Shown here: in pieces, positions 33,567-44,207 of the stretch
Layout: the number at the start of each line of letters is the position of its first letter
Numbering within the stretch: the stretch's first letter is position 1
Source: JACPRB01 sp964468745
GTDB lineage: Bacteria; Planctomycetota; MHYJ01; JACPRB01
Length of the DNA: 64,000 bases
Direction: 5' to 3'
Assembly: GCA_964468745.1 (NCBI GenBank)
Contig: CAYXVY010000201.1
Span: forward strand, 1-64,000
Made by a program: the position numbers and the translations under genes
The notes under the pieces: generated by a model
Database searches by the model: none
What the model was told of the DNA's origin: nothing
The model's input: the letters and a program-made list of their open reading frames with translations, nothing else

Positions 33567-34829
33567 CTAGTCGAGGCTGTCGAGCAGCGCGCGCAGCTTG
33601 CGCGCCCGTGTCGGATGGCGCAGCTTCTCGATCGCCTTGAGTTCGATCTGGCGTACGCGCTCGCGACTCAGATTGTAGATCTTCGCGATGTCTTCGAGCG
33701 TGTACGAATCGCCGTGGCCGAGCCCGAATCGCAGACGAACCACCTCGCGTTCCCGTGGCGAGAGCGTGTCGAGCACGCGCGTCATGCCCTCGAGCAGCGA
33801 GCGCGCGTCGGCCAGAGGCTCCTCGCGGGGAGCCGCGACAGTCTCGGCGAGGGAAGACTCGTCGCCCTGCACGTGGTCGAGGCTGAGGCAATGGACTGCC
33901 GTGCGGAAGACCCGCTGCGCCTGCGCGCGCGAGATGTCGAGCTTCGCGGCGAGTTCGTACGGCGTCGGGTCGCGTCCCTCCCGGTCGCGGAACTTTTTCA
34001 CGGCGTCGCGGATCATCTGCGGCGCCTCGGCGAGATTGACGGGCTGCCGGATGAGGCGAAATTTGCCGGCGAGGGCGCGCGTCATCGACTGCTTGATCCA
34101 CCAGAACGCGTACGAGTGGAACTGGCACACCTCGCGTGCGTCGTATTTCTCCGTCGCGTAGAGGAGGCCGACGTTGCCTTCCTGGATCAGCTCGAGGATC
34201 TGCGACGGGTGGCGCGCGACCTGCTTGGCGACGTGAACAACGAGGCGCAGATTTGCGGACACGAGTGCGTTGCGAACGACGACGAACGCGCGATGAACGG
34301 CCAGAGCGCGATGCAGGCGGTAGTTGCGGCCGCGTTCGTGGCGAGTCCCTTCGTGCTCGACTGCGCGGAGCAGCCGGCGCAGGATGCCGATGCGCAGCTT
34401 CAACTTGAGCGCGAGGTCGCGGCCTTCCGCATAAACTTCTCTGCCACCGTCTTCGACGATTTCGCGCAGGCGGGCGATGACCGGCGCCAGGAGTCGAAGA
34501 TGTGCGTGGAAGTCGCGCTCCGACAGCCCCCCGATGTTGAAGGCCTTCATGGCCGGCCTGCGGCCGCGCAGGACGTCGGCGACGAGCGCGATCGCGTGCG
34601 GCCAGAGTTCGGGCACGGCACTGGCCGCGTTGATGAACATCGCGCGGCGGCGTGCCATCGTCCGTGCGAGATGCCGCTCCTGCTCCTTCTCGAGCAAAGG
34701 CGTGCGTGCGGCTTCGACCAGATAGCGCCCGATTGGATCCGATGCGGCTCCGGCACCGCGAGCGGGTGCGTCCGATTCGGCTGTCCCCTGCTGCCCCCAG
34801 TCGCCTTGCGCAGTTTCTTTGAATGTCAT
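33567..34829 (-). CDS. sigma-70 family RNA polymerase sigma factor (RpoD-like, group 2/3)
   Basis: A 420-residue sigma factor. Region 1.2 is DPIGRYLVEAARTPLL. Region 2 has LIQEGNVGLLYATEKYDA and HSYAFWWIKQSMTRAL. Region 3 follows, and region 4 has LSPREREVVRLRFGL and LSRERVRQIELKAIEKL. There is a non-conserved insert before region 2.1, as in RpoD. The ATG at 34829 is chosen over 34931 because GGAGG lies just upstream and a promoter-like element lies in between. Divergence in region 2.4 suggests an alternative rather than the housekeeping sigma, but this cannot be settled here. Confidence 0.9.
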   Translation of the reverse strand: MTFKETAQGDWGQQGTAESDAPARGAGAASDPIGRYLVEAARTPLLEKEQERHLARTMARRRAMFINAASAVPELWPHAIALVADVLRGRRPAMKAFNIGGLSERDFHAHLRLLAPVIARLREIVEDGGREVYAEGRDLALKLKLRIGILRRLLRAVEHEGTRHERGRNYRLHRALAVHRAFVVVRNALVSANLRLVVHVAKQVARHPSQILELIQEGNVGLLYATEKYDAREVCQFHSYAFWWIKQSMTRALAGKFRLIRQPVNLAEAPQMIRDAVKKFRDREGRDPTPYELAAKLDISRAQAQRVFRTAVHCLSLDHVQGDESSLAETVAAPREEPLADARSLLEGMTRVLDTLSPREREVVRLRFGLGHGDSYTLEDIAKIYNLSRERVRQIELKAIEKLRHPTRARKLRALLDSLD

Positions 34830-34866
34830 CGTGGTCTGCCTCCAGCAACTGAACTGGTAGCACAGT

Positions 34867-34882
34867 ATCAAACGACGTGCCA
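34867..34882 (-). promoter_or_regulatory. sigma54-like -24/-12 element upstream of the RpoD-like gene
   Basis: The minus strand reads TGGCACG-TCGT-TTGAT. The -24 part is perfect and the GG-to-G spacing of 10 nt is correct, but the -12 dinucleotide is GA instead of GC. A sigma70 reading using GATACT as -10 is also possible. The next gene upstream encodes a sigma54 activator. Confidence 0.4.
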
Positions 34883-34960
34883 CTGTTATGGAATGCAAGG
34901 CGTTTGAGTGCAGCATGTTGCGTGGTGGCATACACGCGGCCGTGAAGAAACACCGATACT

Positions 34961-37117
<2,157 letters not shown>

Positions 37118-37144
37118 GCGATCATCGTAGCGCCTGCGGCGGAC

Positions 37145-37214
37145 GAATACACCGAAATTATCGGTATTCGTAAGTCCTTGCGCGCCAAGGAAAGTCGTGT
37201 CTCATCGATGAGAC
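37145..37214. promoter_or_regulatory. cluster of three palindromes upstream of the GAF-sigma54 activator
   Basis: In 70 bp there are three inverted repeats: GAATACACCGA/TCGGTATTC (37145-37169), CCTTG-CGCGC-CAAGG (37176-37190) and the perfect 16-mer GTCTCATCGATGAGAC (37199-37214). On the minus strand GATAAT (37162-37157) inside the first palindrome could be the activator's -10. They may be operators, or partly a terminator for the pseudokinase gene. Confidence 0.5.
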
Positions 37215-37215
37215 A

Positions 37216-38055
37216 TTAGGCGCTGCGCTCGTGGAGGCGGTACCGGTCGAGCAGCCCCATTTTCGAGCTGTAATCCGAGGGCAGCGATTGGAGGATGCGC
37301 GCAACCTCGTCTGCCATCTTGCCTGCGGTCGGGTAGCTCGTCCTCGCGAAATTTTGGAAGTCGGCGTCGGCAACCGGGTGAACGCGTCGCAGCGGCGGGA
37401 TCTCGCCAGCCGCGATCAGCGCGAACGCCTTGCCGCTCAGCAGCGACAGGAAGAGGAGGTGCAGCGCGTCGATGTCCGTGCCCTTGTCCGCCACAGGGGG
37501 TGCCGTGGCGGGGTCAAAATGGCGCCTGAGCTGGCCGACGGCGAAATCGACGATGTGCGGATGCCCGTTCGAGGAGAGGATCACGTTCGGCGGCGCGATG
37601 CCGCCGTGGACGATGTCGCGCTCGTGGCTGAACTCGATCGCCCGTGCGACTTCGTAAAACGTCTGCATCGCGGGAAGCGGCTCGAGCGTCGTCTTTTCAA
37701 GCGGGTCTCCATGCACGTAGTCGCGCACCGTGAAGTAGCCGCCGCCGACCGTGGAGAGCTTGTGATACGTGACGATCACCGGATGCTGCAGTGCGGCAAG
37801 CGGTTTCAAATGGGCGCAGACGGCCGCGACGGTTGAAGGATCGTTCGTGCGGCCCAGCACGCGCAGGACGAGGGTGTGAGGCCGCGTGTTGTCGGTCGCC
37901 TCCATCACGCCGGGTCCGAGCGTGCGCAGGAGGGTGTACTTGCCGAACTGGTTGGCAGCGCCCTCCGGGGTGCGTTTGGCAGGCCCGGAAGGCTTCTCCG
38001 GCCCCGCCAGCATGCGCTGGAGTTTCGCGACGTTTATGTCCGACAGGTCCGCCAT
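37216..38055 (-). CDS. pseudokinase (Hanks-type fold, catalytic residues lost) paired with ECF sigma
   Basis: A 279-residue protein with a kinase-like domain at about 38-275. The fold is recognisable from FGKYTLLRTLGPG, YFTVRDYVHGDPL and IVHGGIAPPNVILSSNG. The catalytic loop reads HGGIAPPN instead of HRDLKPxN, so the catalytic Asp and Lys are gone. DFG is DFA (170-172), and the ATP-binding Lys is Arg (LVLRVL, position 65). The Gly loop is short. It should not phosphorylate. The start overlaps the sigma stop by one nucleotide (TGATG), so coupling is tight; a role as sigma-binding switch or anti-sigma is inferred. Confidence 0.85.
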   Translation of the reverse strand: MADLSDINVAKLQRMLAGPEKPSGPAKRTPEGAANQFGKYTLLRTLGPGVMEATDNTRPHTLVLRVLGRTNDPSTVAAVCAHLKPLAALQHPVIVTYHKLSTVGGGYFTVRDYVHGDPLEKTTLEPLPAMQTFYEVARAIEFSHERDIVHGGIAPPNVILSSNGHPHIVDFAVGQLRRHFDPATAPPVADKGTDIDALHLLFLSLLSGKAFALIAAGEIPPLRRVHPVADADFQNFARTSYPTAGKMADEVARILQSLPSDYSSKMGLLDRYRLHERSA

Positions 38056-38810
38056 CAGGGCTTCGGCTCGCCGAGGAGATCCGACATCTCCTCGCGATAC
38101 TCCTCCTCCGAAAGAGTGTACTCCTTCACGCGGTCGCTGATGTGTTCGCGCAGCCGGCGGCGCGCGTCGGCCAGATAGTTCGTGACGTCCCAGATCTTCA
38201 GCCCGAGCTCTTTCGCGACGGACTCGTACGAGACTACGGCGTCGGCCGACAGCTGGTAGCGTTCGAACACTTTCATGTACATCTCTTTGCCTTCCGCCGC
38301 ATACGAGCGCCGCAGCGCGTCGATGGCGTGCGTGAAGATGGTCCGCACCCACTCCGAACGATAGAGGTCCTCGGGCGTCCCATCCGCACTCACCGACACT
38401 TCGCCGTCCTCGTCCGCGGCCATGTCGAGCGACACGATCTTCTGTCCTCCGCCTCGTCGCTGTGCCTGCTGTTCGGCGTATTGATTGCGGAGGTAATTCT
38501 CGAGGGCGGTGCGAAGGAGGGCGTGGAAACGGCCGCGTTCGCGGTCGGCGCCGGCGAGGAATTCCTTCTCAATGATGTTGGTGATGAACGACTGGGTGAG
38601 GTCTTTGGCGTCCTCGTTCGAGCGGTTCCACTTGCGTCGGACGTAGACGTAGATCGGACGCCAGTAGAGGGCGAGGAGCCGCTGGAGAGCCTCGCGGCGT
38701 TCAGGACCCTCGAAACGCCCAGCTCGAATGATGGCGGACCAAGGGGTGGCAGGGAACCGCTCGGGGCCCTCTCCCATCTCCGTATCCTGTTGAGGCTGCC
38801 GGTCGGTCAC
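38055..38810 (-). CDS. ECF-type sigma factor paired with pseudokinase
   Basis: A 251-residue sigma factor of the same family. Region 2 has FPATPWSAIIRAG, LYWRPIYVYVRRKW and EDAKDLTQSFI. Region 4 has SYESVAKELGLKIWDVTNYL near residue 205. The GTG at 38810 is chosen: GGAGG ends 4 nt before it, while the upstream ATG at 38828 lies inside the TATAAT box. It is divergent from the gene for secreted protein B and coupled to the pseudokinase gene. Confidence 0.87.
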   Translation of the reverse strand: MTDRQPQQDTEMGEGPERFPATPWSAIIRAGRFEGPERREALQRLLALYWRPIYVYVRRKWNRSNEDAKDLTQSFITNIIEKEFLAGADRERGRFHALLRTALENYLRNQYAEQQAQRRGGGQKIVSLDMAADEDGEVSVSADGTPEDLYRSEWVRTIFTHAIDALRRSYAAEGKEMYMKVFERYQLSADAVVSYESVAKELGLKIWDVTNYLADARRRLREHISDRVKEYTLSEEEYREEMSDLLGEPKP

Positions 38811-38826
38811 GTGTCCTCCGTGTCCC

Positions 38827-38832
38827 ATTATA
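38827..38832 (-). promoter_or_regulatory. -10 box (TATAAT) for the sigma-pseudokinase operon
   Basis: TATAAT on the minus strand lies 16 nt before the GTG at 38810, followed by CGGAGG. This gives a short leader with a Shine-Dalgarno sequence. No good -35 is seen. Confidence 0.5.
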
Positions 38833-38942
38833 CACACGCCGTGCGAGTGGCGTTCAGGCCATAAAGTGCTGCCCGGAATTTTTGAAATTTGATTAAATAT
38901 GGCTGGTCCGGGCGGTGTAGAGCATACGGACACGGGAATCAC

Positions 38943-38967
38943 GGGAATCTGGTGCGGTGGGCTCTCT
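38943..38967 (+). repeat. 25-nt sequence shared with the 3' end of paralogous gene A
   Basis: GGGAATCTGGTGCGGT then GGGCTCTCT, matching 10132-10157 on the same strand. It is preceded by a 9-bp tandem duplication (ACGGGAATC twice). It lies 19 bp before the start of gene B. Confidence 0.5.
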
Positions 38968-38985
38968 AGCTTGGAGGTTATGGTG

Positions 38986-40551
38986 ATGCGCATCCCTAAG
39001 TTTCCAGGGCGGCTGGCGTTCAGCGCGGCGCTCGTGGCTGTCTTCCTTGTGATGGGGGTCAGCAGACCTGAGGCTCAGGCCACGGTCATTGACTACTCAT
39101 ATGCGTATCATGGCCCCGGCTGGTCGTACGTCACGCGCATCTGGACCAACGGGGTCGACATCGACACGTATCGCAGTTCCGCAGGGACATCGGGGACGAT
39201 AGCGCATCTTGACGCGCATCCGAGCATCTTCAACCCGAGCGCCATCTACGGTATCGTCCCGGGGACGGTCGGCGTGAAGCGCATCGGCCCCGGCAGCGGC
39301 GTCCCCGTCAATACGTACCTCACGACGGGCTCCGCGCAGGGCGCGTGCTACGTCAACTCGCCGCCGCTCAACCCGCACTACTTCGTGGTCGGCAAGTACG
39401 CGTCCGGCGGGTCGCTCGAATTCTTCGACGTCCATAATCAGAACGTTTCCGAGATCTTCGTCCATATCCCCACGGGTCACGAGCCGCAGGACTGCGCGTT
39501 CGCGAAGGCGACGACGACAGCCTTCAGCCCGGCCAACCCGGCCTTCCGCTGGTTCTGGATCGATAAGGCCCCCACGGGCTCGACGGCGGAGACCTTGTAC
39601 TACCTTGACCTGCGCACTGCCGACGTGCAGCTCTCAGGCGGCGCCGTCCAGAATCCGTGGAACCCGACGCCCCAGATCTCGACCTACGGCCCCCCGTTCT
39701 CGAGCCTGGGGACGCAGCTCGGCGGCGTCGGCCCTAGCGGCGTATCGTGGACCGGCCGCTTCATCACCATGACGGGTATCAGTGGCCTCGATGACGACAG
39801 CCATCGCCTTCAGACGTGGGTTAACGCGGCCGGCCGGCCGTTCCTGATCCACGCCCGCAACGTCCTCATCTCGCCCCTTCCTCCGGTCTACGGCGACGAC
39901 GTCACCGTGTACGCCGCCGATGCGGCCTCGGGCGTCCTGCCCACGACCTTCACTACGACGGTGACGACATCCGGCATCCCGACGGTGGCCCACGACATCA
40001 AGGTCATCGGGAACTTCCTGTTCGTAACGGCGGGAACGAACGGTTCGGCGAAGGGCGGCGACGGGGTTTACTCGTACTTCATCAATCCCGGCGGCACGCT
40101 CACAGCGCGCGGATCGCTTCCGTTCCTCGGTGCGACGGGCATCTGGTCGAACTTCGTCAACGACAGGCTGTACATCGGCGCCGACGACAGCAGCGCCAGT
40201 TACGGGGTGTGCCCCGTCGATCCGCTGACGAGCGGCCTGACGACCGACACGGGCACGAATCCGCTTCTGGGCCTCTCGACACACCTCGCGCTCTCCATCG
40301 CGGAGCAGCAGCTCATCACGCCTCCCGATCGCAAGTGGGTCGGCAACGACGGCATCGGCGTCCGCGAGGACTCGAGCTCGTTCCCCGGCACCGCCTTCGG
40401 CAATCCAAACGGCAGGTCGCGCAACGGCGGCGCATGCTCCGGCGCGCTCCTCGGTGAAGAGAACGGCGGCGGCCTCGGCGCTCTTGCCTTCATGGTCCTG
40501 CTCGTCGGCTTGGCCGGCGCTACCCTGCGTGAAGCAGGCAGAAAGACCTAG
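38986..40551 (+). CDS. secreted protein B, paralogue of A, with C-terminal Cys-helix-basic anchor
   Basis: A 521-residue exported protein. ATG at 38986 is favoured because GGAGG lies 8 nt upstream; ATG at 38980 is only 2 nt from it. It has a signal peptide (FSAALVAVFLVMGV, cleavage near AQA). The body aligns with protein A throughout, sharing YSYAYHGPG, SAxTS, PPLNPHYFVVG, RWFWxDK, GLDDDSHRxQTW and PPDRKWxGNDGIG. The tail reads GGACSGALLGEENGGG, then a hydrophobic helix and REAGRKT. It is divergent from the sigma-pseudokinase operon, as A is from its sigma-kinase operon, and ends at a strong terminator. Function unknown. Confidence 0.78.
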   Translation: MRIPKFPGRLAFSAALVAVFLVMGVSRPEAQATVIDYSYAYHGPGWSYVTRIWTNGVDIDTYRSSAGTSGTIAHLDAHPSIFNPSAIYGIVPGTVGVKRIGPGSGVPVNTYLTTGSAQGACYVNSPPLNPHYFVVGKYASGGSLEFFDVHNQNVSEIFVHIPTGHEPQDCAFAKATTTAFSPANPAFRWFWIDKAPTGSTAETLYYLDLRTADVQLSGGAVQNPWNPTPQISTYGPPFSSLGTQLGGVGPSGVSWTGRFITMTGISGLDDDSHRLQTWVNAAGRPFLIHARNVLISPLPPVYGDDVTVYAADAASGVLPTTFTTTVTTSGIPTVAHDIKVIGNFLFVTAGTNGSAKGGDGVYSYFINPGGTLTARGSLPFLGATGIWSNFVNDRLYIGADDSSASYGVCPVDPLTSGLTTDTGTNPLLGLSTHLALSIAEQQLITPPDRKWVGNDGIGVREDSSSFPGTAFGNPNGRSRNGGACSGALLGEENGGGLGALAFMVLLVGLAGATLREAGRKT

Positions 40552-40576
40552 AAAACGTCCCAACATCGTCCCGCGT

Positions 40577-40611
40577 AAAACACCCCGCGGCCAAAAGCCG
40601 CGGGGTGTTTT
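40577..40611 (+). terminator. strong rho-independent terminator after gene B
   Basis: A perfect 15-bp stem, AAAACACCCCGCGGC (40577-40591) with GCCGCGGGGTGTTTT (40597-40611), a CAAAA loop and a T-rich end. Confidence 0.9.
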
Positions 40612-40620
40612 CTTTCATAG

Positions 40621-41403
40621 ATGGTCATGAATGTCGTCGTATGGCTCCTGATCGCCCTCGTCGCGCAGGAGGACCGGCATCGCGAGGCGATCGAGAAGGG
40701 ACTCAAACTTCCACCGCCGGAAGAGGTCGAGACTTGGTCGGCCAAGGGCGAACACTTCAAGCGGGCGCTCGGCATCCTGCTCGACAAGAAGAACTGGGCG
40801 AAAGCGCTCGCCGCCGTCGAAGAACGCACGGGCCTCTCGGCCGAGAAGATCGACGTCACGGTCAAGTTCGCCAAGCTCGAACAGCCCGCGATGGGGAACG
40901 GCGTCGCCGGACGCGGGGAAGTGGCGCTCGACATCAACAAGCTCGCCAGCTACGAGAAGTCGGTCATGGAATACGAGAAGCTGCGCGACAAGACGCTCGT
41001 CGTCATTCCGCCGGCACGCACGCCTCAGATCCTTCACCACGAGCTCACGCACTGCTTCCAGAACCTGAAGCAGCCGCTGTGGTTTCTCGAAGGTATGGCC
41101 ACGTACGTCGCGAACGACGGCCACTTCATCGCCTACTTTCGGCACGACAAGATCAAGGTGCAGGCGATCGACGCCACCTACGAGCACAAGCACCTCTACG
41201 CGCGCGGCTGGGCGTTTTTTGAGTTCGTGAAGGCGAAGCACGGCGAGGACAAGCTCAAGCAGCTGATCGCACGCGCGGTGAAGGACGGCAAATCGGTGGA
41301 GGAGGCGGCGGCGGAAGTCACCGGCACGGACTGGGAGACCCTCAAGGGGCAGGAAAAGGACTGGTCGGCAAAGTGGATCTCGTCGTACAAGATCCAGAAG
41401 TAA
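40621..41403 (+). CDS. gluzincin metallopeptidase (peptidase MA-like), secreted
   Basis: A 260-residue protein with a short hydrophobic N-terminus (VVVWLLIALVAQ). The zinc site is HHELTHCFQ (HExxH) with a third ligand Glu in WFLEGMATYVA, the gluzincin pattern of the peptidase-MA family. The C-terminal part is helical (FFEFVKAKHGEDKLKQLIA). The substrate is unknown. The start is ATG at 40621 or 40627, immediately after the terminator, with no Shine-Dalgarno sequence. Confidence 0.75.
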   Translation: MVMNVVVWLLIALVAQEDRHREAIEKGLKLPPPEEVETWSAKGEHFKRALGILLDKKNWAKALAAVEERTGLSAEKIDVTVKFAKLEQPAMGNGVAGRGEVALDINKLASYEKSVMEYEKLRDKTLVVIPPARTPQILHHELTHCFQNLKQPLWFLEGMATYVANDGHFIAYFRHDKIKVQAIDATYEHKHLYARGWAFFEFVKAKHGEDKLKQLIARAVKDGKSVEEAAAEVTGTDWETLKGQEKDWSAKWISSYKIQK

Positions 41404-41446
41404 CGGGTCCTTCGTTGCCGATATATCTCTTGTCCCGGGGGTTTTA

Positions 41447-42661
41447 ATGCCGCTGCATCTGGCGCTGTTGCTGATCCTGGCCCAGTCGGGCGACGGGCTC
41501 GGCGATACAAAGGTCTTCCGCGAGTACGACTTTTCCGTGCGCCCGCCCGCCGCTTGGAAGGCCGTCCTTCTCCTGCCGCCCGCGTTCGTCCGCTTCGAGG
41601 CGCCCGAGGGAGGGCCCGTCGGCGCGCAGGTGGTTCTGCGTCAGTACGAGCCCCAATTCCCAATGACGTTGAAGGTGTTCTTCGACGAAATCGTCTCGCC
41701 TCACTTCAAAGGTGAGCTCGCGGATCTCAAGATCACGACCGACGAGAACCTGACCGTATCCGGCCACCCGTGCCGTCTCGTCGTCGCCCAGGGGAAGAAG
41801 AAGGACGGGGCGGCGCACGCAATCGTCACCGCGATCGCGGCGCGCGGCTACAAGGAGTTCTTCTTTGTCGATGGGGCTTGCGCGGGCAAGGACGTCGACA
41901 CGCTGATTGCGCTCATCCGCAAGGTCGTGGGCAGCTTGACGCTCGGGCTTCCCGATTCCAAGGAGGAGGCCGACTGCATCGCGAAGCTGCCCGCACTGGG
42001 CTTCCGCGCGGAAGTGACGGGCGATCGCTGGTACCGCGTGACCGTTAAAGGGCAGAAGTTTGGCCACCAGCACGTGGTCATCCGCGAAGGGAAGCTGAAC
42101 GGTCGTCCGGCCTACGAGTGGGACGTCGATCAGGCGCTCAAATACAGCGACGGCGGCACGTCCATCCGTTCGCGTGGCGCGTTCACGCCGGACGGTCTCT
42201 CGCAGAAGTGCGATTACGAGTTCGTCGTCGAGCAGAAGGACCAACCGAAAAAAACCTACCTCGAGACGGTCGAGATCGCCAACGGCGAGGCGACCGTCAC
42301 CCGCACGATTGCGGGCGTGACCGAACTCAAGAAGGTCCTGCGCCTTTCCGAGAAGACGTACCTCACCGACGCGGCGGATGTCGTGCGCGGGCTGGCTGCG
42401 CTCGCCGGGAAGGGGACGTGGGGGCTGCGCGTGCTGAACCCCTTCAGCGACGTCGCGCAGATCGAGGAAATCGAGTGCGGGCCGATGGAGCGCATCAAGA
42501 TCGAGGACGAGTCCGTCGACGGCGCGGTGATGCTGGTGAAAGTCGCGCGGCGACGTCAGACGGCGTACTACGTAGATTCGCAGGGCGCCCTGCTGAGCGT
42601 GGGCGCCGCCAATCACGCATTCAGGGTCTATCGTTGCACGAAGGACGAAGCGCTGAAGTAG
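41447..42661 (+). CDS. secreted protein of unknown function
   Basis: A 404-residue protein with a signal-like N-terminus (MPLHLALLLILAQSGDG). The first half has alternating strands like PsbP/Mog1-type folds (YDFSVRPPAAWKAVL, then HAIVTAIAARGYKEFFFVDG). The second half is a beta-rich domain (KYSDGGTSIRSRGAF, KKTYLETVEIANGEATV). No catalytic motif is seen. It lies 43 bp after the peptidase gene and 21 bp before the amidase gene, so it may belong to one envelope operon. Confidence 0.6.
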   Translation: MPLHLALLLILAQSGDGLGDTKVFREYDFSVRPPAAWKAVLLLPPAFVRFEAPEGGPVGAQVVLRQYEPQFPMTLKVFFDEIVSPHFKGELADLKITTDENLTVSGHPCRLVVAQGKKKDGAAHAIVTAIAARGYKEFFFVDGACAGKDVDTLIALIRKVVGSLTLGLPDSKEEADCIAKLPALGFRAEVTGDRWYRVTVKGQKFGHQHVVIREGKLNGRPAYEWDVDQALKYSDGGTSIRSRGAFTPDGLSQKCDYEFVVEQKDQPKKTYLETVEIANGEATVTRTIAGVTELKKVLRLSEKTYLTDAADVVRGLAALAGKGTWGLRVLNPFSDVAQIEEIECGPMERIKIEDESVDGAVMLVKVARRRQTAYYVDSQGALLSVGAANHAFRVYRCTKDEALK

Positions 42662-42682
42662 TCGGACGAGGGGGGAAATCGA

Positions 42683-43606
42683 ATGACAGTTGCGCTGTGG
42701 ACGGCCACCGCCTGGTACATCCTGCTGTCGGGCGGCCCCGTGGACACGGACTTGGATGCGCTGGGGTCGAAGTACGGGCTCACGCGCGTCACGGACGCGG
42801 CGACCGGGCGAGAGGTGCTGCGCGCCCCGGGGCTGACGCTTGTCGTCGCGCCGGGGCTCTCCATGGCGCTCTGGAACGGAGAGCCGAAGGCGCTGTCGCG
42901 GCCTTGCCGCATCGTCGGGGGTCGCGTGGTCGTGCCCGCTGAGGTTGAAAGCTGGTTCGCGGGCCGTCCGGCGCGCAGACCCGGCCGGGAACCCGTGGTC
43001 GCCGCGCCGCCGTCGCACCGTGAGCGCACGCCCAAGAACTTCCGGCTTGTCATCGATCCAGGGCACGGAGGCGTTCACACGGGGGGCAAAGGCGCTTCGG
43101 GCCTGATGGAGAAGGAAGTCACGCTCGACGTGTCACTGCGCCTCGGCAAGCTTCTCGAGGAGTATGGCGTCGACGTCGTTCTCACTCGAACGCGGGACCT
43201 GCACTTCGACGCCGACGTGGACGATGATCTCCAGAAGCGGATCGACATCGCCAATCGCGCGAAGGGCGATTTCTTCATGTCCATTCACGCGAACTGGCAT
43301 CCGACTGCGTCGCCGCGCGGATTCGAGGTGTTCGTCCCGCGCCACTTGGAGCGTTCGCGCCTGTCGAGCTCGACAATGGCGCAGGAGATCGAATCGCAGT
43401 TCAAGCGGCACCTTGACACGGAGAATCGCGGCATCAAGGAGGCGGGATTCCGCGTCCTGAAGGGAACCGTCGCGCCCGCCGTGCTCGTGGAGCTCGAGTT
43501 CCTGTCGAACCGTCGCGGCGAGGAGGAACTCAGCGACGCGTCGCATCGTCAGAAACTTGCGGGGCTGCTCTTCGCGGCGATCAAGAGCTATATCGCGCGC
43601 CGATAG
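42683..43606 (+). CDS. N-acetylmuramoyl-L-alanine amidase (Amidase_3)
   Basis: A 307-residue protein. The N-terminal 110 residues hold a hydrophobic start and a small beta domain. The catalytic Amidase_3 domain (about 118-305) has the zinc ligands in VIDPGHGGVHTGG, GLMEKEVTLDV and FMSIHAN, and the catalytic Glu in LVELEFLSN. It cleaves the amide between muramic acid and the stem peptide in the periplasm. This implies peptidoglycan in this organism. Confidence 0.93.
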   Translation: MTVALWTATAWYILLSGGPVDTDLDALGSKYGLTRVTDAATGREVLRAPGLTLVVAPGLSMALWNGEPKALSRPCRIVGGRVVVPAEVESWFAGRPARRPGREPVVAAPPSHRERTPKNFRLVIDPGHGGVHTGGKGASGLMEKEVTLDVSLRLGKLLEEYGVDVVLTRTRDLHFDADVDDDLQKRIDIANRAKGDFFMSIHANWHPTASPRGFEVFVPRHLERSRLSSSTMAQEIESQFKRHLDTENRGIKEAGFRVLKGTVAPAVLVELEFLSNRRGEEELSDASHRQKLAGLLFAAIKSYIARR

Positions 43607-43611
43607 GCCGC

Positions 43612-43617
43612 TATAGT
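43612..43617 (+). promoter_or_regulatory. -10 box (TATAGT) for the HEAT lipoprotein gene
   Basis: TATAGT ends 8 nt before the ATG at 43626. A near-leaderless transcript is predicted. Confidence 0.45.
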
Positions 43618-43625
43618 TACTCCCC

Positions 43626-44207
43626 ATGTCGAAGCCGTTTCTCGCGGCGGTCGTGTTCCTTGCCGGATGCGCGGGGAGCGTTCCGGCCGACCCCAAGGGT
43701 CTCGAGCCGTTCGCGCGCTATAAGGGCGCGCTGGCGCTCGCGGAGTCCGGCGATCCGCTCGACGAGCGCGAGCTGTTGACGCTGCTGAACGACCCTGATC
43801 CGCTGGCTCGCGATGGGGCCGTCGTGGCGCTCGGGCGGCTGGGGAAGGCGGAGCACGTGCCGGCGCTCATCGAAATGACATTCCTGGTCGCGGAGAAGCC
43901 CGACATGCCGCTGGTGAGGGCGGATGCGGTGCGCGCCCTGGCGCGGATCCGGGACCCGCGCGGCGTCCAGCCGATCGTCGCGGCCGTGAAGGACGTGTCC
44001 CCGGACGTGCGGCGCACGGCTGTCGTGGCGCTCGGCGCGTTTCCGGACCACGCGGCGGCGCTCGAGGCGCTCATCGACGCGGTCGAATCGAAGGAGTCAC
44101 CCGTCGCGCAGAACGCGCGCGAGACGCTTGCGCGGATCGCAAATCGGAATGACATTCCGCCGCTGCGGGAAGCGTGGCTGGCGTGGCTCAAGGAGCGCGC
44201 GCCGTGA
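43626..44207 (+). CDS. HEAT-repeat lipoprotein
   Basis: A 193-residue protein. MSKPFLAAVVFLAGC gives a lipobox (LAGC). Three or four HEAT/PBS-lyase-like helical repeats follow (RDGAVVALGRLG, RADAVRALARIR, RRTAVVALGAFP). It is a likely protein-binding scaffold at the membrane. The stop overlaps the DUF366 start by 4 nt (GTGA). Confidence 0.72.
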   Translation: MSKPFLAAVVFLAGCAGSVPADPKGLEPFARYKGALALAESGDPLDERELLTLLNDPDPLARDGAVVALGRLGKAEHVPALIEMTFLVAEKPDMPLVRADAVRALARIRDPRGVQPIVAAVKDVSPDVRRTAVVALGAFPDHAAALEALIDAVESKESPVAQNARETLARIANRNDIPPLREAWLAWLKERAP

